Below the pieces are notes generated by a model. The model was not told the DNA's origin, made no database searches, and saw only the letters and a program-made list of their open reading frames with translations. Both the position numbers and the translations under genes were made by a program. Source: Defluviitalea saccharophila (lineage in GTDB: Bacteria > Bacillota > Clostridia > Lachnospirales > Defluviitaleaceae). Taken from it: DNA of 64,000 nt. Shown here in pieces: positions 1 through 8,144 of this stretch. The stretch is taken from positions 2,408,592 to 2,472,591 of the forward strand of contig NZ_CP121687.1 in the NCBI RefSeq assembly GCF_038396635.1. The letters are read 5' to 3'. Numbering within the stretch: position 1 is the stretch's first letter; the number at the start of each line of letters is the position of its first letter.

Positions 1-1
1 A

Positions 2-856
2 TCTAAAAAGGTAATAGATTATCTAAGGAAGGAACTTGATTTTAAAGGTCTTATTATTACGGATGATTTAATTATGAAAGCCATTTCAAATCAGTATGGT
101 GAAAAAGATGCAGTTGTTCATGCCATCAATGCAGGGGCAGATCTTATCATCGATACCTGTGCAGGCCCCTGGTTTGTAGATTATGTTTATGAGTGTGTTC
201 AAAAAGGCATGATTTCAGAAGATAGAATTAACGATGCAGTCATGAGAATTTTAGAGTATAAAGAAAAAGCCAATGCAGGATTTATACCGGATGAAAAAGA
301 ATTTAGCCTGGAAGAAGGCAACAGACTTTCGGCAGCTATTGCACAAAAGGCCTTGATTAAATACAAAGGCGATGATTATTTGCTGCCCATTCGATTGGAT
401 AAAGATGAAAAGCTGGGCATTATATTTGGCAATCCAGCAAGGCTTGTGATGTCTGATGCAACCAATTTATACGATCTTTCCATTAAGGAAGTGATTCAGA
501 AGAAAGGCTATCATCACAATATAAAAGAAGCTATAATGCCGTGGCATCCAACGGATGAAGAAATCATATCTCTTGGGGATGTGGCGATTATTTCCGATGT
601 CGTTATTTTTACGACAGTCAATGCATACCACTTTGACAGGCAAATCAAAGTCCTGCAGTATATACGGGAATATTGTCCTGATAAATTAATTATCTCTGTT
701 GCCACAAGAAGTCCGGAAGACGCCAGGTTACTGGAACCCTATTCGGATGTCGTTATTGTAACGGGAGGGCTTACGGTCAGCATATTGGAAGCCCTGGCGG
801 ACGTGATATTTGACCATGGGCAGTTTGAAATGAATCCTGCCAAAAGGCTGAAGTAA
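2..856 (+). CDS. Glycoside hydrolase family 3 (NagZ-like), C-terminal part, 5' end outside window
   Basis: The reading frame is open from base 2 and ends at 856, so only about the last 284 residues are visible. The first residues contain the GH3 active-site segment (F-K-G-L-I-I-T-D-D-L-I-M-K-A-I); the first Asp of the TDD is the expected nucleophile of beta-N-acetylhexosaminidase (NagZ)-type GH3 enzymes. It is followed by the A-I-N-A-G-A-D-L-I-I segment typical of this clade and then a C-terminal alpha/beta domain. The expected role is removal of terminal beta-linked sugars, probably N-acetylhexosamine. The GH94-like phosphorylase starts 23 bases downstream, so the two are probably co-transcribed. 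Substrate is not determined; the general acid region is outside the window. Confidence 0.85.
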   Translation, partial: SKKVIDYLRKELDFKGLIITDDLIMKAISNQYGEKDAVVHAINAGADLIIDTCAGPWFVDYVYECVQKGMISEDRINDAVMRILEYKEKANAGFIPDEKEFSLEEGNRLSAAIAQKALIKYKGDDYLLPIRLDKDEKLGIIFGNPARLVMSDATNLYDLSIKEVIQKKGYHHNIKEAIMPWHPTDEEIISLGDVAIISDVVIFTTVNAYHFDRQIKVLQYIREYCPDKLIISVATRSPEDARLLEPYSDVVIVTGGLTVSILEALADVIFDHGQFEMNPAKRLK

Positions 857-879
857 TCCTTATATCTGGAGGAGATGAT

Positions 880-3498
880 ATGCACCCTTTCCAAGACAGT
901 GTTAAAGCGTTTTCAAGACAATACAAAGTATTAAAAAATAATCCTGAAATGGCGAAAGAAAAAGCCATTGCAGGAACGACATATTTTATTGAAGACCATA
1001 ATATTTTAACCCTTCCCCAGGATGAAGGAGAATCCAGATATCCCTATGGAAAAAACGGATTTAATTTTTGGGCATACGCATCAGGGTATATGCACTGTAA
1101 TGAAGGATTGTTCTCGCCTTTTCTTCGTGCGACTGAAGGGCAGGAACCTAAAATTGCTTTTTTTGCAGGATTTCCGGAAGAAGAAGGGTATGTACCGATT
1201 TCCCTTTTATCCGTGCCTGTCACGGAGGAGAGAGGAAGAAAAAAAGAGCAGTATGCGATTTTTACACCTAATAGTGTATTTTATATTACGGAAACAGATT
1301 GTCTTAGATTTACGATTCGGGTTTTTGTGGACCATGAAAATCGAATGTATTTTTCACTTCTGGGAGAGAATCTGGGAAAGGAACCGAAAAAGATATACCT
1401 GTCTTCTTATCTGAATCCTTTTTTAAAACACGCTATTATGGAGAATTCTGTGGATAGATGGTTCAGGGAAGTAAAAGTGCTCCCTTTTGATGATTTAACA
1501 AAAGAATTCAATGCTTTCTTAATTCAAGTGTATGAAGAGGCGGACAGGTCTTCGATGACGACGAATTATGGGCTCATAAGAAGAAAAATGAGTTTGGGGA
1601 AATCCTCCAAAGTGATTTCGATTGAAGAAACAACTTCACGATTTCAATATGTGGGAGGCACAAGGAGCAGCTTACATACACCTAAAGCGCTTTATAAAGG
1701 AACTTTTGGAAAGCCCATTCATATTTGCACTTTTACTGAGACAGGCATAGCAGGAGATTTAATTCATTGTGAAATAGCAGGTGGAGATTTCGTAAGACTA
1801 GATATAATACTGGATTATTGCTTTGATGAAGAAACAAAGAATAATCTGCTTCAAACAGCATTAGAACCAAGCTGGATTGACAGTATTCTTTCCCAAATGG
1901 AATATGAAGAAAAACAGAAGCAAGGAGGAATGCGTGCAGTCTTTGGAGAAAGTAAAGAAGACAAGTGGAAAGGTGATGTGTTTACTGCATTTTTCGAGCA
2001 TCTGAAAAAACAAGTGGAATTTTGTTCAACGATTAAAGGGTATATTCAGCTGTCTGCATTTTCGCTGATTGGTATTCGGGATATTTTCCAGGCTTTAGAG
2101 GGACTTTTATTTTGGCAGCCGGAAGTAGTTAAAGATAAGATGCTTGAAGCCTTAAATTTTGTTTCTCCAGATGGGCGATGTCCAAGACAGTATTCTCTTC
2201 CAGACTACGAAGGACAATCCCCGGCAATGGATTTACGTCCTTTTATCGACCAGGGGGCATGGGTTATATCTACGATTATTACTTATTTAAGAGTTACCAG
2301 AGACTTTAGTTTCTTAAATGAAATATGCGGTTACTATGATTTTATAGACGACAAAAATCATAAAGCAGTAAAAAGTAATAAGAGCAGTACAGTACTTCAG
2401 CATATGTTTGATATCATGGAATATTTATTGCAGAACAGAGATCATGACTATACTAAATGTGTTCTTGCTCTTTATGGAGACTGGAACGATGCCTTAGATG
2501 GTTTAGGCGTCAGCAAAGACGGAACCAGAGAATATGGAACCGGTGTCTCTGTCATGGCGACTTTACAGGTCTATCAAAATTTAGAAGATATGATGGAGTT
2601 ACTTAGAGTGTTGGATGTAGAAAAATATAAAGAAGTAATTGAGAGATATAAAAGTGTAAGAAAAGAAATAGAACTAGGCTTAAAGCAATATGCCCTTATA
2701 AAGAACGAAGCAGGGGACATAAGAATACTTCATGGCTGGGGAGACCAACGCTCTTATTTTGTAGGAAGTTTCAGGGATACAGATTATCAATCCAGAGATG
2801 GTCTGACTTCCAATGCCTTCTGGGTATTGTCTAAGCTCTATGATACGGATACAACAATCAAAGATACAATCTTGCAGGCATTTAGCCGCCTGGATTCAAA
2901 GTATGGTCTAAAAACTTTTGAGCCGTATTTCCAAAAAAATACACCTGGGGTTGGACGTATTCCCAATTTGCCGGCGGGAACAGCAGAAAATGGTGCAGTC
3001 TATATTCACGCCACCCTATTTGGTATTATGGCATTATTTAGAATGGGGTGCCCTAAACTGGCCTGGGAACAGCTTTATAAAATTTTGCCCTTTACCCACA
3101 AAAAACTTTCCTGTTCTCCTTTTGTAATGCCCAATTCCTATGGATATAATGAGGAGAAGAATATTGATGGCGAATCCATGCTGGATTGGCAGACCGGCAG
3201 TTCCAATGTACTGTTAAAAACCCTTATTCGATATGTTTTTGGTTTAGAACCTCATTTTGGGGGCATATGGATTCAGCCTTCTCAATGGATGCCTTTTAAA
3301 TCCTTTGATTTTGTGATTACAGTTAGAAACTGTCGGCTGAATATAAAATATTCGGATGAAAACAAAGGCAGCAGAGGTTTTAAAGTCAATGGTCAAAGTA
3401 AAGAAGGAGTATTTGACAGGATTATGCAGATGAATAAGCTTTGGATTTCCAATGAAGAATTGGAACAGAAAGAGTTAGTAATCCATATTACCGATTAA
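880..3498 (+). CDS. GH94-like glycoside phosphorylase (cellobiose/chitobiose phosphorylase superfamily)
   Basis: A protein of 872 residues with the N-terminal beta-sandwich and (alpha/alpha)6 barrel order of inverting glycoside phosphorylases. The motif G-D-W-N-D-A-L-D-G at residues 533-541 carries the Asp (537) expected to be the general acid in GH94. A glycan-binding segment Y-P-Y-G-K-N-G-F-N-F-W lies near residue 55. Such enzymes split a beta-linked disaccharide or oligosaccharide with phosphate, giving a sugar-1-phosphate in the cytosol; no signal peptide is seen. It starts behind a strong site (ggaggag, bases 869-875) just after the GH3 gene, suggesting joint use of one beta-glycan. It is longer than typical cellobiose phosphorylases (about 810 residues), so a laminari-oligosaccharide or other specificity, or a related family such as GH161 or GH149, remains possible. 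Confidence 0.75.
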   Translation: MHPFQDSVKAFSRQYKVLKNNPEMAKEKAIAGTTYFIEDHNILTLPQDEGESRYPYGKNGFNFWAYASGYMHCNEGLFSPFLRATEGQEPKIAFFAGFPEEEGYVPISLLSVPVTEERGRKKEQYAIFTPNSVFYITETDCLRFTIRVFVDHENRMYFSLLGENLGKEPKKIYLSSYLNPFLKHAIMENSVDRWFREVKVLPFDDLTKEFNAFLIQVYEEADRSSMTTNYGLIRRKMSLGKSSKVISIEETTSRFQYVGGTRSSLHTPKALYKGTFGKPIHICTFTETGIAGDLIHCEIAGGDFVRLDIILDYCFDEETKNNLLQTALEPSWIDSILSQMEYEEKQKQGGMRAVFGESKEDKWKGDVFTAFFEHLKKQVEFCSTIKGYIQLSAFSLIGIRDIFQALEGLLFWQPEVVKDKMLEALNFVSPDGRCPRQYSLPDYEGQSPAMDLRPFIDQGAWVISTIITYLRVTRDFSFLNEICGYYDFIDDKNHKAVKSNKSSTVLQHMFDIMEYLLQNRDHDYTKCVLALYGDWNDALDGLGVSKDGTREYGTGVSVMATLQVYQNLEDMMELLRVLDVEKYKEVIERYKSVRKEIELGLKQYALIKNEAGDIRILHGWGDQRSYFVGSFRDTDYQSRDGLTSNAFWVLSKLYDTDTTIKDTILQAFSRLDSKYGLKTFEPYFQKNTPGVGRIPNLPAGTAENGAVYIHATLFGIMALFRMGCPKLAWEQLYKILPFTHKKLSCSPFVMPNSYGYNEEKNIDGESMLDWQTGSSNVLLKTLIRYVFGLEPHFGGIWIQPSQWMPFKSFDFVITVRNCRLNIKYSDENKGSRGFKVNGQSKEGVFDRIMQMNKLWISNEELEQKELVIHITD

Positions 3499-3514
3499 AA
3501 GTGGAGGAAATAAA

Positions 3515-3641
3515 ATGCCCGATTTCATGTTTTATTGCAGTATATGAAAAGAGTATAGCAGGGTTTGCCTGTTATGATGCCACTTGTAAAGATTTTTTTG
3601 GCCCAACGGGAGTTAAGAAAGAATTTAAAGGAATGCTGTGA
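3515..3641 (+). pseudogene. Remnant of a GNAT-family N-acetyltransferase
   Basis: A ribosome site (gtggagg) and an ATG at 3515 open a frame reading M-P-D-F-M that stops at 3547. In another frame bases 3537-3641 read A-V-Y-E-K-S-I-A-G-F-A-C-Y-D-A-T-C-K-D-F, then F-G-P-T-G-V, then a stop. The G-F-A-C-Y-D-A-T and F-F-G-P-T-G-V segments match the middle of a GNAT acetyltransferase family as I remember it. The natural reading is a gene that kept its ribosome site and first codons, lost much of its middle with a frame change, and is cut short at the 3' end just before the terminator. Confidence 0.6.
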
Positions 3642-3642
3642 T

Positions 3643-3679
3643 AAAAAAGAAAATACCTCTCTCAGGTATTTTCTTTTTT
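3643..3679. terminator. Bidirectional intrinsic terminator
   Basis: A perfect 16-base inverted repeat (3643-3658 and 3664-3679, five-base loop) begins with six A and ends with six T, so it can stop transcription from the GH94 side (+) and from the response-regulator gene (-), whose last codon it touches. Confidence 0.85.
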
Positions 3680-4475
3680 ATAGTTTATACATTTTGTTCC
3701 TGAATTGACTGGGGGTTACCCCTGTAATTCTTTTAAAAATTTTTGAAAAGTATGCAATATCGCTGTATCCCACCTGAGAAGCAATTTCGTAGATTTTGTA
3801 ATTGGATTCTGTCAGCAGCTTTTTGGCTGCATCAATTCTAATTTCATTGAGAATATCCACAAAATTGTTCCCGGTTTCTCTTTTTAATAATTTTGAAAGG
3901 TGCCAGGTACTGATTTGCAGATGATTGGCAACCGTTTGCAAATCAATATTTTCAGGATAATTAATTTTCATAAAAGCAATCGCTTGATTGACAAGGTACT
4001 GAAATTTATCGTTATCTTCAGGTTTATCGGATTCTTCTTCGCCGCAAATGGTTTTTATTTTATTTTTAAGGGATGCAATCTGGAGCTCTCTTGTTCTTAT
4101 GGTTTTAATTTGTTCTATGGCTTCGGAAATTGTAGTGATGATTTCAGCTTTTTTAGTAGGTTTTAATAAAAGACGAAAGACACCTAAATTTAAGGCCTGT
4201 TGAGCATAATCGAAATTTCTGAAACCCGTAAGAATGATGATTTGACAGTCGGGCTTTATTTTTTTTATCATGGATATCATTTTTAATCCGTCAATCTTAG
4301 GCATTCTGATATCCGTTAATATAATATCAGGGAGTAAAGATTCTATAAGTTTCAATCCGGTTTCACCATCTTCGGCTTCTCCGATAATTTCACAATCTAG
4401 TGATTTCCAGTCAATAATTTTCTTTAATCCTTCCAAGATAATCACTTCATCATCAATGAGCAGCACTTTGTACAT
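3678..4475 (-). CDS. AraC-type response regulator (YesN-like)
   Basis: This 265-residue protein has an N-terminal receiver domain (residues 1-120) with acidic pocket D8/D9 and the phosphoacceptor D55 in L-T-D-I-R-M-P, a linker, and a C-terminal AraC/XylS DNA-binding domain (about 165-265) with two helix-turn-helix units ending in Y-F-S-K-I-F-K-R-I-T-G-V-T-P-S-Q-F. It should activate target promoters when phosphorylated by the sensor kinase encoded immediately upstream. The two genes overlap by 23 bases, so translation is probably coupled. YesN-type regulators usually control nearby polysaccharide or sugar uptake genes; here the adjacent GH3/GH94 genes, convergent to it, are candidate targets, but that is inference. 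Confidence 0.9.
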   Translation of the reverse strand: MYKVLLIDDEVIILEGLKKIIDWKSLDCEIIGEAEDGETGLKLIESLLPDIILTDIRMPKIDGLKMISMIKKIKPDCQIIILTGFRNFDYAQQALNLGVFRLLLKPTKKAEIITTISEAIEQIKTIRTRELQIASLKNKIKTICGEEESDKPEDNDKFQYLVNQAIAFMKINYPENIDLQTVANHLQISTWHLSKLLKRETGNNFVDILNEIRIDAAKKLLTESNYKIYEIASQVGYSDIAYFSKIFKRITGVTPSQFRNKMYKL

Positions 4476-6276
4476 GGTTTTCCCCCTCTATAGCATCATA
4501 ATAAACAGGAAGCGATATTTTAATGGTTGTTCCTTTTCCATATTCGCTTTCTATATGAAGTCCATAGGTTTTGCCGTATATCAACTGGATTCTTCGGTGA
4601 ACATTTATAATACCGATACTTATTCTTGCCGAGGATTCCTTGTGCGTTTCATACATAGTACTATCGTTTAAATTCTTCTTTAGTTCGTCTAATCTATTTT
4701 CTTCAATACCTATTCCGTCATCCATGACGGTGATATTAAGAAGTCCATTGTCTGTATGGATTTTTAGAGAAACAGTACCAGTCCCTTTTGGCTCCAGTCC
4801 ATGATATACGGCATTTTCTATCAGGGGCTGCAGTAAAAACCTTGGAATCAGGACTGAGAGCGCATCTTCTTCGATGGACTGCTCAAATTGAATTTTCTTT
4901 CCAAAGCGCTTTTGGATGAGGAATTCATAATTATTGATGTACTGTATTTCCTCTAGAAGTGGAATCATGCGCTGATTTTTTCTGTCAAGATTTGCTTCCA
5001 TTATATTGGATAGGGCTGTGACCATATCGCTGATTTCTTCAATCCCGTTTAATTGTGCGGTCCAATTGATTGTTTCCAGTGTATTGTACAAAAAATGAGG
5101 ATTAATTTGAGACTGCAGGGTTTTTAATTCTGCATTTTTTAAAGCGATTTCTTCTTTATATACATAATCGATTAATCGTTTTATTTCTTTTGACATGGTA
5201 TTAAAACATTCAAAAAGATATCCCAGCTCATCCCTGCGATTCACTTCCATGGTAACGCCCATTTCACCGTTTTTAATATCATCCATTTTTTTAATAAGCA
5301 GGTTCATTGGTTTGATAATATCGGCATAAAGGATTTCTATTAAGATTATAAAAATAGGAAGAGTAGCAAGACAGATCAATAATATATTTTTAGATAAATA
5401 CCTTACTTCCTTAAGCAATAAATCAGAAGATACGATTGCAGATATTTTCCAGTTAAGAGGCTGAATTGTGTCGATGATAAGATAGTCATTGTCCAGCTTA
5501 TAAATTCCGTCCTGTTTTGAAGCATCTATATAATTTAACGTAATATTTTCATTGGAAGTATCATTGGGGTTTAGTACGAAAAGCAAATCTTTATCTTCAT
5601 TATGTACAAATACGTTATGTACAGGGTTTTGCATCAAATTTTCTATCATGCCAAACAGTGCTTCCTGCTTTATCGTGAATACAATAATGCCTATTTCTTC
5701 GTGGGTATTTCTGTCGTTAACAATACGAGAAAAATATATGTTTTTAATCCTGTTATTTTCTTTTTCTACATAGTAGATGGGTAAAAGCTGACCGGCAGTC
5801 TTTTCATATATTTCTTCCATGGGGATAATATTGGATGTTTGGGTAAAACGGTAGGCAGAATAAACCTGGTCTCTGCCGGAAAATTTAAAAGAAATCCTGT
5901 TGATTTCCGATTTGGAAAGAAGAATAGACTGCAGATAAGCTTCCAGTTCTTCTTTGATATTATATTCCAGAAAAAAATCCGTATTCTTTTTAAGTTGTGC
6001 ATGTTTCTCATATATTTTATTGTCGTATAAAATATTCATGGCAAATGTATTCAGACTTTCTATTTCATTGCCGACTAAGGTGGACAGTTCCTTCACGTTG
6101 TTGTGGGCATAATGAATAAACTTGCTTTTCATAATTTCTTCATAATTACGATAGCCAAGATACCCTACGAACAGCAGGGGATAAAAGATAAAGATACAAA
6201 CGATAACAATGAGTTTTGTCCTGATTGAAAATCTATGCATAGGATTATTTAAGAAACTTCTTATCATAGGCATCAT
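4453..6276 (-). CDS. Membrane sensor histidine kinase (YesM-like)
   Basis: A 607-residue sensor with a first membrane segment at about residues 21-41, a large extracytoplasmic sensing region (42-295, Cache-like by layout), a second membrane segment (297-319), a HAMP linker (320-372), and a His-kinase region of the YesM/LytS class: the phosphorylated His is H394 in Q-I-N-P-H-F-L-Y-N-T-L, followed by the N-box L-I-E-N-A-V-Y-H-G-L and the G-box D-D-G-I-G-I. It transfers phosphate to the AraC-type regulator encoded downstream. Three Met codons lie within the first five residues; the third (6264-6266) has the best spacing from a weak AGGA site, so the true start may be up to 12 bases inside. The ligand is unknown. 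Confidence 0.9.
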   Translation of the reverse strand: MMPMIRSFLNNPMHRFSIRTKLIVIVCIFIFYPLLFVGYLGYRNYEEIMKSKFIHYAHNNVKELSTLVGNEIESLNTFAMNILYDNKIYEKHAQLKKNTDFFLEYNIKEELEAYLQSILLSKSEINRISFKFSGRDQVYSAYRFTQTSNIIPMEEIYEKTAGQLLPIYYVEKENNRIKNIYFSRIVNDRNTHEEIGIIVFTIKQEALFGMIENLMQNPVHNVFVHNEDKDLLFVLNPNDTSNENITLNYIDASKQDGIYKLDNDYLIIDTIQPLNWKISAIVSSDLLLKEVRYLSKNILLICLATLPIFIILIEILYADIIKPMNLLIKKMDDIKNGEMGVTMEVNRRDELGYLFECFNTMSKEIKRLIDYVYKEEIALKNAELKTLQSQINPHFLYNTLETINWTAQLNGIEEISDMVTALSNIMEANLDRKNQRMIPLLEEIQYINNYEFLIQKRFGKKIQFEQSIEEDALSVLIPRFLLQPLIENAVYHGLEPKGTGTVSLKIHTDNGLLNITVMDDGIGIEENRLDELKKNLNDSTMYETHKESSARISIGIINVHRRIQLIYGKTYGLHIESEYGKGTTIKISLPVYYDAIEGENHVQSAAH

Positions 6277-6435
6277 TCCTAATAAGTAAAATAATTACTT
6301 TTATGAATATTATTAATTTATTATACTATAAATTTCAATTTGCTGGAACAAATAAAATTTTTTATGCTTATCAAAGCTTCATTAATAGTAACTATTTCTA
6401 ATTTCTTTTAATTATATTTTTGCCCAGACATAGAA

Positions 6436-6485
6436 ATCCTCCTTAAGTAGACTTTTTCTATTTATCTTGTCTACTTAAGGAGGAT
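6436..6485. repeat. Perfect 17-bp inverted repeat with 16-base loop
   Basis: Bases 6436-6452 and 6469-6485 are exact reverse complements, giving a very stable hairpin. The arm contains a ribosome-site-like AAGGAGGAT on one strand. No T-run follows on either strand, so it is not a standard terminator. It lies in the 243-base gap between the two-component operon and the osmolyte transporter operon, where it would form the 3' end of the latter's message. It could be a message-stabilising structure or part of a small mobile repeat. The rest of this gap (6277-6519) is AT-rich and shows nothing else I can call. Confidence 0.6.
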
Positions 6486-6519
6486 CAGATCAGGTCTAAC
6501 ACATAAGGATTTCGTTTCA

Positions 6520-7416
6520 TTATTTTATTAAACCTTTAGCTTTTAGAAATTCTTCTGCCACCTTTGCTTCAGGGATACGTTTTTCATCGACTTTATAATT
6601 TAATTCCTGCATTTCTTCATCTGAAATTTGGTTTTTAAGTTTTAACAGGACTTCTACAATTTCAGGATAGTTTTTTGCTGATTCCTGGTGAATCAATGGT
6701 GCAACGAAGTAGGGTGGGAAAAATTGTTTATCGTCTTCTAAGATAGTAAGATTATATTCAACAATTTTTCCGTCTGTTGAAAATGCATCGATGACATCTA
6801 CTTCATTTTCTGCAATTGCAGTATAGCGTAGTCCAGGGTCTAAGGCTTTTTCTTCTTTAAATTCAAATCCGCCATAGACTTTTTTTACACCGGGCAGACC
6901 ATCTTCTCTTTCTAAGAATTCCATCGTTACCCCTAAACGTAAATTTGGTGCAGCCTCGGCTAAATCAGAAAAGGTTTTTAAATTATATTGTTCAGCAATC
7001 TCTTTTCTAACACTAAAAGTATAGGTGTTATTAAAGCCAATGGGTTCTAACCAACTAATTTGAAATTGTTCAGCATATTCTTTTTTTACATAATCATAAA
7101 TAGCTTGTGGTTCCTTCAATTCATTTTGGTTTAATATTGCGGCATAAGCAGTTCCTGTATACTCTCCAGATATATCTATTTGATTATTTTTAAGAGCTTC
7201 AAATACCAAGCTCGTACTTCCAAATTCTTTGACGTCTGTTTTATAATTTGTATGTTCTTCAATTAAAAGAGCAAACATCTGCCCCAGAATTCTTTGTTCT
7301 GTAAAATTTTTATGTCCAATCCTAATGGTATTTTTTTTGCCACATCCTGATAGTATAATCCCTAAGCAGAGTATAACCATAACAGTATAAATGATTTTAA
7401 ATTTTTGATTTATCAT
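6520..7416 (-). CDS. opuCC: Osmoprotectant ABC transporter, substrate-binding lipoprotein (OpuCC-like)
   Basis: A 298-residue lipoprotein with signal peptide and lipobox L-S-G-C (C25). The mature part begins I-R-I-G-H-K-N-F-T-E-Q-R-I-L-G-Q-M, the hallmark of the OpuBC/OpuCC/ProX family that binds glycine betaine, carnitine, choline or related compatible solutes outside the cell. G-E-Y-T-G-T-A-Y-A is another family segment. It is the last gene of a three-gene operon (ATPase, permease, binding protein). Related systems often fuse the binding domain to the permease; here it is a separate protein. Ligand specificity cannot be read by eye. Confidence 0.9.
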   Translation of the reverse strand: MINQKFKIIYTVMVILCLGIILSGCGKKNTIRIGHKNFTEQRILGQMFALLIEEHTNYKTDVKEFGSTSLVFEALKNNQIDISGEYTGTAYAAILNQNELKEPQAIYDYVKKEYAEQFQISWLEPIGFNNTYTFSVRKEIAEQYNLKTFSDLAEAAPNLRLGVTMEFLEREDGLPGVKKVYGGFEFKEEKALDPGLRYTAIAENEVDVIDAFSTDGKIVEYNLTILEDDKQFFPPYFVAPLIHQESAKNYPEIVEVLLKLKNQISDEEMQELNYKVDEKRIPEAKVAEEFLKAKGLIK

Positions 7417-7448
7417 AAAATGCCTCCTTTAATGTATTTTAATCATTT

Positions 7449-8117
7449 TTATCCGTCTCTTTGTACCTTTGCTATGCCTTTGGGGACTAAGGCATTTTCT
7501 ATCATTCCTAATAAAGTATCTGCTCCAATAGCCAATAGAGAGGTAGGGATAGCACCTGCTAAAGTTAAATAGGAATCATTCATTGAAATGCCTTTGAAAA
7601 TTAAGTCGCCCAAACCACCGGCGCCTATTAGAGAGGCTATTGTTGCAGTACCGATATTAATAACAGTTGAAATTCGAATACCACCCATAATCATGGGAAG
7701 AGCCAGGGGAAGTTCTACCATTCTTAAAATTTGGGAGCTCTTCATCCCCATACCCTTTCCAGCTTCTATAATGGAAGGATCTACACTATTAATACCTATA
7801 TACGTATTCTTTATAATAGGAAGTAGCGCATAAAGGAAAAGTACAAATATTGATGGGGTGATGCCTATCCCCAAAAAAGGAATAATAAGTCCGAATAATG
7901 CTAAGCTGGGAAGGGTTTGAAAAATATTAGCAATTCCAATAATGATGTTAGCGCATTTTTCTTTCCTTGTAATAAATATACCTATAGGAACACCAATTAA
8001 AATCGCTAATAAAACAGCAAATCCAGTTATCTGTATATGTTCGAATAAAAGGCGAATAATTTCATCTGCCCGATAAGATAAAAATTCAAAAAAATTAGTT
8101 TGTGAGTTCAATGACAT
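7449..8117 (-). CDS. opuCB: Osmoprotectant ABC transporter, permease (OpuCB/OpuCD-like)
   Basis: A 222-residue polytopic membrane protein with five to six hydrophobic segments and the ABC permease coupling motif around S-I-I-E-A-G-K-G-M-G-M (residues about 115-125), the loop that contacts the ATPase. Its N-terminal region and length fit the OpuC/ProW permease family. It starts 28 bases after the ATPase stop and precedes the binding-protein gene. Bacillus OpuC has two different permeases (CB and CD); only one is present here, so it presumably acts as a homodimer, as in OpuA-type systems. Confidence 0.9.
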   Translation of the reverse strand: MSLNSQTNFFEFLSYRADEIIRLLFEHIQITGFAVLLAILIGVPIGIFITRKEKCANIIIGIANIFQTLPSLALFGLIIPFLGIGITPSIFVLFLYALLPIIKNTYIGINSVDPSIIEAGKGMGMKSSQILRMVELPLALPMIMGGIRISTVINIGTATIASLIGAGGLGDLIFKGISMNDSYLTLAGAIPTSLLAIGADTLLGMIENALVPKGIAKVQRDG

Positions 8118-8144
8118 TCCTCCTTTTAATCTTTTTTTATTGGT

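Noticed and set aside
6436-6485. Rho-independent terminator
   Set aside because: The hairpin is perfect but no T-run follows on either strand; kept as an unexplained inverted repeat.
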